Shown here piece after piece: positions 25,558-35,095 of a stretch of 64,000 nt of DNA; the first letter of the stretch is position 1, and each line of letters starts with the position of its first letter. The notes under the pieces were generated by a model. That model did no database searches. It was not told the DNA's origin and was given only the letters and a program-made list of their open reading frames with translations. Origin of the DNA: Vibrio methylphosphonaticus (lineage in GTDB: Bacteria; Pseudomonadota; Gammaproteobacteria; Enterobacterales; Vibrionaceae). The position numbers and the translations under genes are program-made. The stretch spans positions 353,965 through 417,964 of the forward strand of contig NZ_JAMKMS010000002.1 of the NCBI RefSeq assembly GCF_023634655.1, read 5' to 3'.

Positions 25558-28497
25558 ATGAACACCCCCAAGCATGACACGACGATAGATCGCTACCAGA
25601 CGCTGCAGACAATCCTTGCCGAAAAAATCCCTACGCAACGAATTATCACCGGCGAGCCTGAGCGACTGGCTTATGGCACCGATGCCAGTTTTTATCGCCT
25701 GATCCCAAAAATCGTCCTACGTCTTAAAAGCCTCGATGAGGTCATCTTCGCAATTCAACAATGCAGTACACTTAGTATTCATTTCACTTTTAGAGCGGCG
25801 GGAACCAGTCTGTCGGGACAGGCCGTTTCTGATTCGGTGTTGATAACCCTAACCGACGATTGGCGTGGGTATGAAATAACAAGCGAAGGCAATAAAATTC
25901 GTCTTCAACCCGGCGTTATTGGGGCAGATGCCAATCGCTATTTACTGCCCTATCAAAGGAAAATAGGGCCTGATCCAGCGTCGATCAACACCTGTAAAAT
26001 TGGTGGTATTGCGGCCAATAATGCCAGTGGGATGTGTTGCGGTACCGCTCAGAATTCTTACAAAACCGTCGATAGCATGAAAGTCGTGTTTACCGATGGA
26101 TCCATTCTAGATACAAGCGATAGCCATAGTATTGCTCGGTTCAAAGAAACGCGTTCCGATATTGTCACAGGTCTACAGGCCCTGGCTAAACAAACCCAAG
26201 AAAACATCACGCTATCAGAAAAGATCACCCATAAATATCGTCTAAAAAATACCACGGGCTATGCACTTAATGCCTTGGTTGACTTTCAAGATCCTATCGA
26301 AATTTTAGAGCACCTGATGATAGGTTCTGAGGGTACGTTAGGATTTATTGCAGACATCACGTACAACACGGTGGTCGAGCATCCATTTAAAGCTTCTACC
26401 CTACTGACCTTTGCCAGTATTGAAGAAGCCAGCCAAGCGGTCACTATTATCGCTGATACCCCAGTCGCCGCCGTCGAAATGATGGACGGCCGCTCACTTA
26501 GATCCGTTGCCGATCAACCTGGCATGCCTGCTTTTATTCAACACCTCGATTTGGAAGCTGCCGCGTTATTAATTGAAGTCCACGCATCGCATGGCGCTGA
26601 TCTTCTACACTCTAACGCTGCTGTTATGGACGCACTCTGCGACTTTACTATTATTGAATCGGTCCCCTTTACCACCGACCCTAGCACTGTCGCCACACTA
26701 TGGGGGATTCGTAAGGGGATGTTCCCCGCCGTCGGCGCAGTCCGAGAAGTGGGAACAACGGTGATCATTGAGGATGTTGCCTTTCCTGTCGAAAACTTAG
26801 CCGCGGGCGTTCGCGATCTTCAGCAGCTCTTTGACCGCTACCAATACAACGAAGCCATTATTTTTGGCCATGCGCTAGAAGGCAACTTACACTTCGTTTT
26901 CACGCAAGGTTTTGATAGCGAAAAAGAGATCCAACGCTATGGCCAGTTTATGGATGATGTCGCCGAGCTCGTGGCGGTAAAATATCAAGGTTCACTAAAA
27001 GCTGAGCATGGGACGGGCCGTAATATGGCACCGTACGTTGAACTTGAATGGGGTCGAGATGGCTACCAATTAATGCAGCAGATCAAAGCCTTATTTGATC
27101 CTCACGGTTTACTTAACCCCGGAGTGATCATCAATGACAACCCTCACTCGCATATTGAAAACCTAAAACCCATGCCAGCAGCAGACGATCTTATCGATCG
27201 CTGTATTGAATGTGGATTTTGCGAGCCCGTTTGCCCTTCACGCACTCTTACGCTTTCTCCTCGTCAGCGTATCGTGCTGTACCGGGAAATCCAAAGAAGA
27301 CGTAGCGTCGCGAATTCCTCTGCCAACAATCATAGCCATGAGGCCTCACCCACAGCGACTAACGAAAGCGATGCGCAGCTTGAACAAGCCTTTAAGTATC
27401 AAGGTTTAGATACCTGTGCCGCCACTGGTCTCTGCGCCGATCGCTGTCCTGTCGGTATCAATACTGGGGAATTGGTCAAACAGTTGCGAACGGCGCATTA
27501 TCAAAAATTTCAACCCATTGCCAAATGGACGGCCGATCACTTTACCACCACCACAACCATTGCTCGTTTCGGGCTAAAAAGCAGCGCGCTAGCTGCAAAC
27601 TTATTGGGCAACAATAGGGCCGAAAACCTTGCTCAGGGGCTTAGAAAGCTCAGTAAAAATCGTACGCCAGTGTGGTGGGCGGAAACACCCACCGCGAATA
27701 AGCATTCACATTCCAATACCGCGCTAAACGCTTCTTCTACTATTATCGCGTCCTCTGCGACTGGCGCTTCGTCCCCCATACTCACCGACAAAAAAGTCGT
27801 CTACCTTCCATCTTGTGCGAGTCGAAATATGGGGACACAACCTAAAGCCAAAGATCAGCGTTCACTTAGCGACGTGACACTGTCACTCATGGAGAAAGCA
27901 GGGTTTGATATCATTTTTCCTGAGGCGCTATCAGATCAATGCTGCGGCATGCCTTACGACAGTAAAGGCATGGTTGACATCGCAACGCAAAAATCCGCGC
28001 AGCTAGAAGCCAGCTTATGGCAAGCAAGCGAAGAAGGAAGATATCCAGTATTAATGGATACGAGCCCCTGTGCCAAACGGAGTATCGAGCAGTTTACCAA
28101 ACCACTTAACATTACCGAGCCTGTCGGTTTTGTCAGCCGCTATTTATTACCACATTTATCATTGGTTCCAGTCAACGAATCCGTCATGTTGCATGTCACG
28201 TGCAGTGCACGTCGTATGGGATTAGAACAAAACATGCTCAAACTCGCACAACAGTGTGCGAGCCGTGTCATTGTTCCTGAACATATTCAATGCTGTGGTT
28301 GGGCAGGAGACAAGGGTTTCACGACACCAGAGCTTAACGAGGCCGCCGTCGCACCACTAAAAAAACAAGTCCCCGCCGATTGCCAACGTGGATTTAGCAA
28401 TAGTATTACCTGCGAAATAGGTCTCGCACATCATAGCGGCATACCGTATCAATCTATATTGTATCTGGTTGATGAGGCTGCAGAGCCGCAACTTTAG
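25558..28497 (+). CDS. FAD-binding and 4Fe-4S oxidoreductase, probable D-lactate dehydrogenase
   Basis: This is a 979-residue fusion. The N-terminal FAD-PCMH domain (about 45-270) has RAAGTSLSGQAVSDSVLI, followed by an FAD-oxidase C-terminal domain ending AEHGTGRNMAPY. Next are two 4Fe-4S motifs (CIECGFCEPVCPSR and CAATGLCADRCPVG) and two CCG domains (SDQCCGMPYDSKG and IQCCGWAGDKG). This is the layout of quinone-linked D-lactate dehydrogenases and YdiJ-type enzymes. With lutABC upstream it would oxidise D-lactate, so both isomers are used. A Ser/Thr/Asn-rich insert between the Fe-S and CCG parts (about 705-735) is probably a linker. AAAGG precedes the chosen ATG; another ATG is nine bases upstream. 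Confidence 0.9.
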   Translation: MNTPKHDTTIDRYQTLQTILAEKIPTQRIITGEPERLAYGTDASFYRLIPKIVLRLKSLDEVIFAIQQCSTLSIHFTFRAAGTSLSGQAVSDSVLITLTDDWRGYEITSEGNKIRLQPGVIGADANRYLLPYQRKIGPDPASINTCKIGGIAANNASGMCCGTAQNSYKTVDSMKVVFTDGSILDTSDSHSIARFKETRSDIVTGLQALAKQTQENITLSEKITHKYRLKNTTGYALNALVDFQDPIEILEHLMIGSEGTLGFIADITYNTVVEHPFKASTLLTFASIEEASQAVTIIADTPVAAVEMMDGRSLRSVADQPGMPAFIQHLDLEAAALLIEVHASHGADLLHSNAAVMDALCDFTIIESVPFTTDPSTVATLWGIRKGMFPAVGAVREVGTTVIIEDVAFPVENLAAGVRDLQQLFDRYQYNEAIIFGHALEGNLHFVFTQGFDSEKEIQRYGQFMDDVAELVAVKYQGSLKAEHGTGRNMAPYVELEWGRDGYQLMQQIKALFDPHGLLNPGVIINDNPHSHIENLKPMPAADDLIDRCIECGFCEPVCPSRTLTLSPRQRIVLYREIQRRRSVANSSANNHSHEASPTATNESDAQLEQAFKYQGLDTCAATGLCADRCPVGINTGELVKQLRTAHYQKFQPIAKWTADHFTTTTTIARFGLKSSALAANLLGNNRAENLAQGLRKLSKNRTPVWWAETPTANKHSHSNTALNASSTIIASSATGASSPILTDKKVVYLPSCASRNMGTQPKAKDQRSLSDVTLSLMEKAGFDIIFPEALSDQCCGMPYDSKGMVDIATQKSAQLEASLWQASEEGRYPVLMDTSPCAKRSIEQFTKPLNITEPVGFVSRYLLPHLSLVPVNESVMLHVTCSARRMGLEQNMLKLAQQCASRVIVPEHIQCCGWAGDKGFTTPELNEAAVAPLKKQVPADCQRGFSNSITCEIGLAHHSGIPYQSILYLVDEAAEPQL

Positions 28498-28625
28498 TAA
28501 TGCGCTCATTCATGAGTGATATGCCATTAATGAGGTAGTGAAGGACGCTTAGGGAAAAGACATGGTTTATGCGTGTTGGGCTCACCATGCCTACATTAGC
28601 TTGATTGCGGCTAAATTGAGAAAGT

Positions 28626-29918
28626 TCACGCATAGACTCGCTTCAATTCCGCCATAGTGGAAACACAAACTGTATTTCTCCCATTTTTTTTCGCTTGATA
28701 CAAGGCTTTGTCAGCACGACGGACTACGCTATCCCAACTTTCATTGGTATGGATTTGCGCGACCCCAAAGCTACATGTCGGTTGAACTTCCAGATTATCA
28801 ACGTAGGGGGCATGTTCAATTTTTTGTCGTAACCGCTCTGCAAGATTTTCCGTCACCTTTATATCGTGATCATCAAGCACAATGATTACTTCGTCTCCAC
28901 CATAACGAAACATCAAACCAAGGGATGGCAATGTATTACGTAAAACAGCAGACACAGTTTGAATCACTCTATCACCCACAACGTGTCCGTATTCATCATT
29001 GATACATTTAAAGTGATCGATATCGAGCATAATTAGACTTATTGTGCGTGGCGTCTTTTCTCTTCTATCATTTAAATCTTGAACAAATAAATCGAGAGCG
29101 CGCCTATTTCTTATTTTAGTGAGAGAGTCGTAAAAAGAGAGTTCATTGATCGCGTTTAACTGCCTTGCATTAATCATCCAAAGCATGCAAAAGCTAATAG
29201 AAACAATAAGAAAAATACTAAACAAAAACGTTAACTGATGGACTAAGCTCGCACTCATAAATTCAGTCACACTTGCACTGACTATCGTGTGATAACCACG
29301 ATACAGCATAAATAAACCATACAAGAAATACGCTCCTGACATCATTTTCACCGCTAGCGGAAGATCATGTCGAGTCCCGCTTAGTAGCGCTTTAACAGAG
29401 GAAAATGATACCATTGCCAGATAGCTTGCACTCACAACGATACGCGCGCTGATTGATGGTTCGACATAAGTAAAATACACAAATAACCCAAAAACAATTG
29501 GGATCAACGCCATACAAGCATAGGAATATCGAAAAGTAGACTCCCGAAATGAACATAAACCATGCAGAAGCATCTGAAACGCGAACGTAATCAGCATATT
29601 TGCTACCACGATACTAAACCATTCCGAAACAAACCCCCTGAAACTGATTAATAGCGGTCCAGTCCCCATGGCTAAAAGAGCCAAAGCAAACACCTTAAGT
29701 CCCTTCACCGAGTTATTTGAGCACTGGGAGTTAGCCCGTAAATGACCACGAATCAAACGGTTAGGTTCTAAACTTTTGGGGTGCTGATTATTAGGATGCA
29801 GATTGTTAGGATGAAGATCGTTCGGGCGTTGGTAAAGCAACAAGCCTATGCAATAGATGCAGCTAAAGAGAATCATTATAAAATTTAGCGTTCTCATATC
29901 TAAAGAAAACACATCCAT
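28626..29918 (-). CDS. Membrane diguanylate cyclase (GGDEF domain, GGDEV active site)
   Basis: This 430-residue protein has seven or eight membrane segments (first at 10-29, the rest between 73 and 250) followed by a GGDEF domain (about 260-425). The active-site loop reads RYGGDEV (340-344), a tolerated variant of GGDEF. SFYDSLTKIRNRRAL and MLDIDHFKCINDEYGHVVGD are typical of active enzymes. There is no RxxD inhibitory site upstream of the loop. It should make cyclic di-GMP in response to a membrane or periplasmic cue. The first cytoplasmic or periplasmic loop contains HPNN repeats encoded by a degenerate 15-bp tandem repeat (29783-29827). Confidence 0.92.
   Translation of the reverse strand: MDVFSLDMRTLNFIMILFSCIYCIGLLLYQRPNDLHPNNLHPNNQHPKSLEPNRLIRGHLRANSQCSNNSVKGLKVFALALLAMGTGPLLISFRGFVSEWFSIVVANMLITFAFQMLLHGLCSFRESTFRYSYACMALIPIVFGLFVYFTYVEPSISARIVVSASYLAMVSFSSVKALLSGTRHDLPLAVKMMSGAYFLYGLFMLYRGYHTIVSASVTEFMSASLVHQLTFLFSIFLIVSISFCMLWMINARQLNAINELSFYDSLTKIRNRRALDLFVQDLNDRREKTPRTISLIMLDIDHFKCINDEYGHVVGDRVIQTVSAVLRNTLPSLGLMFRYGGDEVIIVLDDHDIKVTENLAERLRQKIEHAPYVDNLEVQPTCSFGVAQIHTNESWDSVVRRADKALYQAKKNGRNTVCVSTMAELKRVYA
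29783..29827 (-). repeat. Degenerate 15-bp tandem repeat in the diguanylate cyclase gene
   Basis: The units GCTGATTATTAGGAT, GCAGATTGTTAGGAT and GAAGATCGTTCGGGC follow each other; a weaker copy may precede them. They encode the loop PNDLHPNNLHPNNQHP between the first and second membrane segments. Confidence 0.75.
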
Positions 29919-30320
29919 GTGCCAACCTTTTCTGTGATTCGGAATAATTACAAATCATTCAGCTCAGTTATTAATAAGATGTATATTAGAATAATTACTT
30001 GGTGGTTCTTTATTGCGACTAAAAAATGTGAGTGAAGTCACTAATATTTAAGGATAGGAATCAGTGATGAGGCTAGAAGACCGCAGGACAACATTAGACA
30101 ATATAAAACTAAGCACTTATATAACTAAGGCAAATCAAAACTAACTATATTAGGAGAGTATCCCAACTTGAATCAATTTTGCCATAAATTGTCATTGCTC
30201 CGACCTAGCGCTCACCTAGCTTTCGCAGCACTGACATCAATAATCTCTATTTACGGTTAAATACTGCGCATAAATTAAAGGGGCACAAGTCCTCTTAAAC
30301 TTTGCAGGGTTAAACACATC
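29919..30320. other. Intergenic region without recognised elements
   Basis: This is an A+T-rich gap between the divergent cyclase and helix-turn-helix genes. I looked for a cyclic-di-GMP riboswitch and did not find its conserved sequence. No ORF or hairpin of note is visible. Confidence 0.4.
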
Positions 30321-30665
30321 ATGAATTACACACTACAAGATACAGAAGCGCTCTACAGCGTTTGGATGTCACAAAAAGCGAAAATGCACATTACTCAAAT
30401 GGAAGTCGCTAAACGTTTGAGTATTAGTCAGGTTGAACTTTCCAATCGCCTAAACGGTCAACATCCATTAGATGCCCCCTTTATTGATCGGTTCTGTAAG
30501 TTATTACACATCAACCCTAACCATCATCTGCCTTCACTAAAAGGCTCAGTTCGGGTTGCCGCGAACGACGAGCGCCTGTTTAATACCAAGTTGACGATTG
30601 ATGGTGAAATCACCAACGTAAGAATTGATGGTAACCAAGTCGTCGTTGAATATCGAGTCCAGTAA
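30321..30665 (+). CDS. Cro/C1-type (XRE) helix-turn-helix protein
   Basis: The 114-residue protein has an XRE helix-turn-helix (about 7-68, MEVAKRLSISQVELSNRLNG) and a short beta-rich C-terminus (LFNTKLTIDGEITNVRIDGN) that may mediate dimerisation or ligand binding. It is a small lone regulator; the adjacent divergent diguanylate cyclase is the nearest possible target. No phage or toxin partner is nearby. Confidence 0.82.
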   Translation: MNYTLQDTEALYSVWMSQKAKMHITQMEVAKRLSISQVELSNRLNGQHPLDAPFIDRFCKLLHINPNHHLPSLKGSVRVAANDERLFNTKLTIDGEITNVRIDGNQVVVEYRVQ

Positions 30666-30773
30666 CTAGACGTACTATCAACGTGTTAAGGCTCAGCTTT
30701 GTGAAGCTTACTTTACAGACTAACGTCATGTGCCCTAAGGACCTAGTCCAAGCAACGGCATATAGGATGGTCG

Positions 30774-31619
30774 TTACTGATTAAGTAGCGCGATGCATTC
30801 TTGGTATTTAGGCTTTGCCGGTTTTTTCTTCGGTTTATCAGCGAGCTTTAGCACGGGTGTTTTGGGTTTCGGCGCAACATATGGATTAGGTTTCCAAGAC
30901 GCGAGTTCTGCCCCACACCCATCGCCTTTTGGTGGTGGCGATTGCGCGACACATTGGCTATCGCCCTCAGGGCAATGCAAACGCACATGGAAATGGGAAT
31001 AATGCCCCCACCACGGACGAACTTTCCTTAGCCACGAGCGATCCTTCCAAGCCGTGTCACATAATTGCTGCTTAATCAGAGGGTGCACAAAAATTCGAGC
31101 CACTCGCTCATCCACTGCGGCAGTTTGAATTAACAGCGCATGACTCTCCGTCCATTTCTCTTTTTCTAAACGATAGCTCTTAAGATCAACCACCGAATAA
31201 GGCTTGGGCGTTGAAAGCTGTTCAACACTCAATGGCGCCGCTGGAAGTCGCAACCAAATATCGGCATCTAATCCAGTCTGATGGCTTGCATGGCCAGAGA
31301 CAAAACGCCCACCACGAGGCATGGCAATGTCACCGACTAAGATACGACCAATTCCCAAGGCATCAACACGAGCCGCAAGTGACGTCAGATAGTCAATCAT
31401 GTCGGCGTGACCATAGTAGCGATTTCGTTGTGTTCGAATCACTTGATAGCCCGTACCTGCTGGTGCAAGCTCAGCACCTCCAGCCAAACAGCCGTTGGCA
31501 TAGCTCCCAATCGAGTTTGATTCTCCGTCGCTGGGCACCGTGACTTCTTCCCATGAACGATTCATTGCCAATGACGACAATGGCAGGCACAAACATAACA
31601 CCAATCCATATTTTATCAT
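30774..31619 (-). CDS. mepA: Penicillin-insensitive murein endopeptidase MepA
   Basis: From the chosen start this is a 281-residue LAS-family metallopeptidase with a signal peptide (MIKYGLVLCLCLPLSSLA). Its zinc site is GHASHQTGLDADIWL and HYSHFHVRLHCP. It cuts D-Ala-meso-DAP cross-links of peptidoglycan in the periplasm. A longer frame begins at 31649, but GGAG lies before the ATG at 31619 and the signal peptide starts there. The C-terminal 30 residues are Lys/Pro rich. Six tandem 19-bp repeats begin 28 bases upstream of this start. Confidence 0.94.
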   Translation of the reverse strand: MIKYGLVLCLCLPLSSLAMNRSWEEVTVPSDGESNSIGSYANGCLAGGAELAPAGTGYQVIRTQRNRYYGHADMIDYLTSLAARVDALGIGRILVGDIAMPRGGRFVSGHASHQTGLDADIWLRLPAAPLSVEQLSTPKPYSVVDLKSYRLEKEKWTESHALLIQTAAVDERVARIFVHPLIKQQLCDTAWKDRSWLRKVRPWWGHYSHFHVRLHCPEGDSQCVAQSPPPKGDGCGAELASWKPNPYVAPKPKTPVLKLADKPKKKPAKPKYQECIALLNQ

Positions 31620-31646
31620 TTCTGCTTCTCCGTGCCCGCTCAGCCT

Positions 31647-31760
31647 CATAAGCTTATTTCTATCTCATAAGCCGAATTCTATTTCATAAGCCTACTGTTA
31701 TTTCACAAGCCAACTGTTATTTCACCAGCCAACTATTATTTCACAAGCCAACTTCTATTT
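31647..31760. repeat. Six imperfect 19-bp tandem repeats upstream of mepA
   Basis: The contiguous 19-base units include CATAAGCCTACTGTTATTT, CACAAGCCAACTGTTATTT, CACCAGCCAACTATTATTT and CACAAGCCAACTTCTATTT. Two more diverged copies lie nearer the gene. Divergence increases towards mepA. They occupy the place where the mepA promoter or 5' leader should be. Confidence 0.95.
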
Positions 31761-32016
31761 AGAAAGACGACGGCATGTCATAAGAATCGGCAACGTGCTT
31801 AAGATGTAGGCGCAGTTCATCAACCACACCGATTATAAGCATAGCGTGTCATTACCTTGCTGGCTTCGAAGACACAGATTAATTCAATATATCAAATTTG
31901 AAATCAATCACATTCATTAACAAAAGACTCATAAAGCAACGATAACTTATTGAGTCATAGCCAGTTTCCATTTAATACTATCTTTCTTATATCTAGGCAT
32001 AGATGTAAGTAACGAA
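31761..32016. other. Intergenic region between mepA repeats and the adenine deaminase terminator
   Basis: There is no ORF or known motif here. It is likely to contain the mepA promoter if transcription starts beyond the repeats. Confidence 0.35.
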
Positions 32017-32062
32017 AAGTCGTCATTCCTTTTTTAGGCTGCCACCTTCGGGATGACGACTT
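32017..32062 (-). terminator. Stem-loop downstream of the adenine deaminase gene
   Basis: AAGTCGTCATTCC pairs with GGGATGACGACTT (one G-U or mismatch) around a 20-base loop. It lies 45 bases past the stop on the minus strand. Confidence 0.6.
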
Positions 32063-32066
32063 CATT

Positions 32067-32111
32067 AAGATACCTTGAAACAAGATACCTTGAAGTGAGA
32101 TACCCTTTAAA
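32067..32111. repeat. Three 15-bp tandem repeats at the 3' end of the adenine deaminase gene
   Basis: AAGATACCTTGAAAC, AAGATACCTTGAAGT and a diverged GAGATACCC copy follow each other. The third overlaps the stop codon of the minus-strand gene. Confidence 0.8.
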
Positions 32112-33114
32112 CGCTCTCACCAAGATAGCTTTCAACACGACGTCGATATTCATGTTTCAATGAAGCGTCAATAAAACTGGCGTCAATTGCATTAAGCGTA
32201 AATTGAGTCAATTCATTGCGCGTCATAGGGTGAGCATCACTCACCGCTTGAAAATTATCCGTCATATAACCGCCAAAATAAGCCGGATCATCAGAGTTAA
32301 TCGTCACAGCAACCCCTTTACGCAGTAATTCCACAATATTGTGCTGAGACATATCATTAAACACGCGTAATTTAATATTCGATAGCGGGCAGACGGTGAG
32401 TGGCATCTGGCTCTCAATAAGCGAATCTAATAACTCTGGGCTGTCAACACAGCGAACCCCGTGATCGACACGACTCACTCCAAGAATATCTATTGCATCA
32501 ACGATATTTTGTGCCGGTCCTTCTTCTCCGGCGTGAGCCACTGTCAAGAACCCCTCCTTTCTCGCCATAGCAAAAACATTCTCAAATTTTTTCGGAGGAT
32601 GCCCTTGCTCTGATGAATCTAATCCAACACCAATGATCTTATCTTTATGATCAAGTGCGAGTGTTAAGGTGTTTATCGCTGACTCTTCTGACAAATGGCG
32701 AAGAAAGCACATAATAATATGAGATGAAATTGCCAGTTTCTGCTGACCATCTTGCAACGCACGAGCAATGCCGTTAATCACGGTATCAAACGCTATCCCG
32801 CGCTCGGTATGTGTCTGAGGATCAAAAAATATCTCAGTATGAATAACATTATCCGCATGACAACGCTGTAAATAAGCCCAAGTTAAGTCGTAAAAGTCTT
32901 GCTCGGTAATCAGCGCATTTGCCCCTTGATAATAGAGATCTAAAAATGACTGAAGATCGTCAAATTCATAGGCTTTACGTAGCGCTTCTGGTGACGAGTA
33001 TGGCAAATCGATGTGATTACGTTGAGCCAGTGTAAAGAGTAATTCAGGCTCGAGTGAACCTTCGATATGTAAATGCAGCTCTACCTTTGGAAGACCTTGA
33101 ATAAATGCGTTCAT
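32107..33114 (-). CDS. Adenine deaminase (adenosine-deaminase-like family)
   Basis: This 335-residue metal-dependent deaminase has [79 protein letters not shown] and [13 protein letters not shown]. The combination DSSE..GHPP and DDPAYFGGY is that of adenine deaminases such as Pseudomonas PA0148 rather than true adenosine deaminases. It should convert adenine to hypoxanthine in the cytoplasm. A second family member in the window (49272) is the adenosine-type enzyme, so the two divide the work. Confidence 0.88.
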   Translation of the reverse strand: MNAFIQGLPKVELHLHIEGSLEPELLFTLAQRNHIDLPYSSPEALRKAYEFDDLQSFLDLYYQGANALITEQDFYDLTWAYLQRCHADNVIHTEIFFDPQTHTERGIAFDTVINGIARALQDGQQKLAISSHIIMCFLRHLSEESAINTLTLALDHKDKIIGVGLDSSEQGHPPKKFENVFAMARKEGFLTVAHAGEEGPAQNIVDAIDILGVSRVDHGVRCVDSPELLDSLIESQMPLTVCPLSNIKLRVFNDMSQHNIVELLRKGVAVTINSDDPAYFGGYMTDNFQAVSDAHPMTRNELTQFTLNAIDASFIDASLKHEYRRRVESYLGESV

Positions 33115-33625
33115 ATTCCACCTTTATAATTAGTGTTGTGGGTGCACTTACTCTTAGTATGGAATGGATCTGCCACTTTTTCGAAATTCAGCGACCGCTT
33201 TATCAACTATAAGCGAGAAGCTAGAAGCTAGAAGCTAGAAGCTAGAAGCTAGAAGCTAGAAAGGATTGAGCACATCCTGAATCGATACCAACACAAAGAG
33301 TAAGAACACTATTGTGATCTTAACTCTTCGTAATCAGCACTTTCAGGGTACTGGTAGAGACCCCCAAACCATATTATTGGGGTTATACGAAGCAAACGGT
33401 TGCTATTATACGGATCACTCGTTCGATTACCACTATTGATACTACCGTGACCATTGCCGCTCATACTGCAGTACACACGGCGGACGTCGATAGGCGCAAC
33501 TTATCTCGCATTACAGGGACACGACAAAAACATCCTTCAATTTTTTTGAACGACATTATCACTTCCTTCCCCTGCAACCTACGCCACTTGAGTTCTATAG
33601 TGATTCCAAACCAAGGAGATTCATT
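33115..33625. other. Long intergenic region with a heptanucleotide repeat
   Basis: It holds the GAAGCTA repeat (33217-33258) and a small hairpin (CCCCAA / TTGGGG, 33362-33382). I see no convincing ORF: the short frames here and on the opposite strand of the pirin gene have no ribosome site or coherent composition. The pirin promoter should lie in the right part. Confidence 0.45.
33217..33258. repeat. Heptanucleotide microsatellite (GAAGCTA)x6
   Basis: There are six exact copies of GAAGCTA followed by GAA. It lies about 100 bases upstream of the adenine deaminase start, within its likely promoter region. Perfect identity between units indicates recent expansion. Confidence 0.95.
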
Positions 33626-34474
33626 ATGACTGTTTATCGAAATGTTCAACACATTATTCCTTCCCATGCCACTTCTGATGGTGATGGCGTAAAAATTCGT
33701 CGTGTACACGGCTTTGATAATCAAGCGTTTTCGCCGTTCTTGATGATTGATGAACTCCGTTCCGACGACAAAAAAGACTACATTGGTGGTTTTCCTCCAC
33801 ACCCGCACCGAGGGATTGAAACCCTCACCTACATGCGTCAAGGGCACTTTCAACATCGAGATCATATGGGAAACGTGGGTGAATTACGATCTGGAGGCGC
33901 GCAATGGATGGCAGCGGGTCAAGGTGTGATTCATAGTGAAATGCCGATTATGGAAGAAGGCGCATTGCACGGTTTCCAAATATGGATAAACCAGCCAGCA
34001 AACAACAAAATGATACCGGCTCAGTACCATGACTATCAGCCAGAAACCATCACACAACGAACCAATGAAGACATGGGCTCAATTCGTATTATTGCTGGTG
34101 AGTTAGGGCTTAATGACGCCATAGCTGCTGGTCCGTTGCAAAAAACCGGGGTGCCATTGATGGTTGCAGACTGGCAAACCACTCACGACCAGCGTATTAA
34201 ATTACGACTCGATGCCAACCACAATGCCATGGTCTATGTGTATCTCGGACAGGCAAGTATTGAAGGAAAGATGTTGCAGCAAGGCGAGTTAGCACTGTTA
34301 TCAAAGGGGGATTTGTTGAAACTTAGCGCGACTGGCGAATCGGGTATGTTAATTTTCTCAGGTGAGCCCATTGACGAGCCAATCGTTCACTACGGGCCAT
34401 TTGTCATGAACAGCAAAGAAGAGATTCAGCAGGCGATCGATGATTACAATGCCGGGCTGTTTGAAACGTACTAA
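33626..34474 (+). CDS. Pirin family protein (bicupin)
   Basis: This 282-residue bicupin has the pirin metal site in the N-terminal cupin: FPPHPHRGIETLTYM, a His in HRDHMGN, and a His and Glu in GVIHSEMP. The C-terminal pirin domain (about 175-275) follows. Some bacterial pirins have quercetinase activity and others bind metabolic enzymes; the function of this one is unknown. AAGGAG precedes the ATG. It is monocistronic, followed by a hairpin. Confidence 0.92.
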   Translation: MTVYRNVQHIIPSHATSDGDGVKIRRVHGFDNQAFSPFLMIDELRSDDKKDYIGGFPPHPHRGIETLTYMRQGHFQHRDHMGNVGELRSGGAQWMAAGQGVIHSEMPIMEEGALHGFQIWINQPANNKMIPAQYHDYQPETITQRTNEDMGSIRIIAGELGLNDAIAAGPLQKTGVPLMVADWQTTHDQRIKLRLDANHNAMVYVYLGQASIEGKMLQQGELALLSKGDLLKLSATGESGMLIFSGEPIDEPIVHYGPFVMNSKEEIQQAIDDYNAGLFETY

Positions 34475-34523
34475 CTAGGCATCGGGAAAAACACTTGGAC
34501 ACGATATTCACTGCTAATGTGTC

Positions 34524-34548
34524 ACGCATCGACAACTTGCCGATGCGT
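34524..34548 (+). terminator. Stem-loop after the pirin gene
   Basis: The stem ACGCATCG / CGATGCGT has a 9-base loop and is followed by CATTTATT. The weak U tract lowers confidence. Confidence 0.55.
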
Positions 34549-34613
34549 CATTTATTAATCAAACGATCACTTCTGATGCGTATTCAACTCACCATGATCG
34601 TTTAATCAATAAA

Positions 34614-34646
34614 GCACTAACATTAGTAAAGAAGCAAGGTTAGTGC
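34614..34646 (-). terminator. Terminator-like hairpin after ppnP
   Basis: GCACTAAC pairs with GTTAGTGC around a 17-base loop. On the minus strand it is followed by TTTATT, just past the ppnP stop. Confidence 0.6.
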
Positions 34647-34655
34647 AGAGCTAGG

Positions 34656-34937
34656 TTACAAGTATTCACACAAATACGCGGTTGATGTTTCAACTTTTAC
34701 ATCAAAACTTGAGTCACCTTCAACATCAAAGCTCTCGCCAGCGTTAAACGTCACCCAGTCAGCATCGGTGCTGCGTTTAATCGTTAACGCGCCTTTCACC
34801 ACACTCATTTTTTCCGGCGCTGCCGTTCCGAAGGTGTAACTACCCACAGCCATGACGCCAACACTGCTATCACCGTCAGCTTGAGTAAAACCAAGCGATT
34901 TAACACCACCATCAAAATAGGTATTTTCTTTTATCAT
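34656..34937 (-). CDS. ppnP: Pyrimidine/purine nucleoside phosphorylase PpnP
   Basis: The 93-residue single cupin is nearly the length of E. coli PpnP (YaiE, 94). It shows NTYFDGGVKSLGF, VGVMAVGSYTFGTAAPEKMS, VVKGALTIKR and the end STAYLCEYL. PpnP splits a broad range of nucleosides with phosphate to the base and ribose 1-phosphate. With the two deaminases in the window it completes a small purine salvage set, though not as an operon. Confidence 0.94.
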   Translation of the reverse strand: MIKENTYFDGGVKSLGFTQADGDSSVGVMAVGSYTFGTAAPEKMSVVKGALTIKRSTDADWVTFNAGESFDVEGDSSFDVKVETSTAYLCEYL

Positions 34938-35095
34938 GGGACTTCCCTGTTTAATTATCTAACATAAAAACATGGTTTTACCGCACTATTTGACGTAAAA
35001 CAAGTTATTGATCAATAACGCGGTTCAATTGGTATAACAAGGTAGTCTTGGGTGTTCGTTCGCTCAAATAATAATTCAAGCAACGGAGAATTCTT

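Noticed and set aside
29919..30320. Cyclic-di-GMP riboswitch near the diguanylate cyclase
   Set aside because: The conserved GEMM-type sequence is not seen on either strand.
31647..31760. The 19-bp repeats as a CRISPR array
   Set aside because: The units are directly contiguous with no spacers, are imperfect, and have no cas genes nearby.
33447..33629. 60-codon plus-strand frame before the pirin gene
   Set aside because: There is no ribosome site, the composition is random, and it ends overlapping the pirin start.
33461..33865. 134-codon minus-strand frame upstream of and within the pirin gene
   Set aside because: It is mostly the antisense of the well-supported pirin gene and has no coherent family features.
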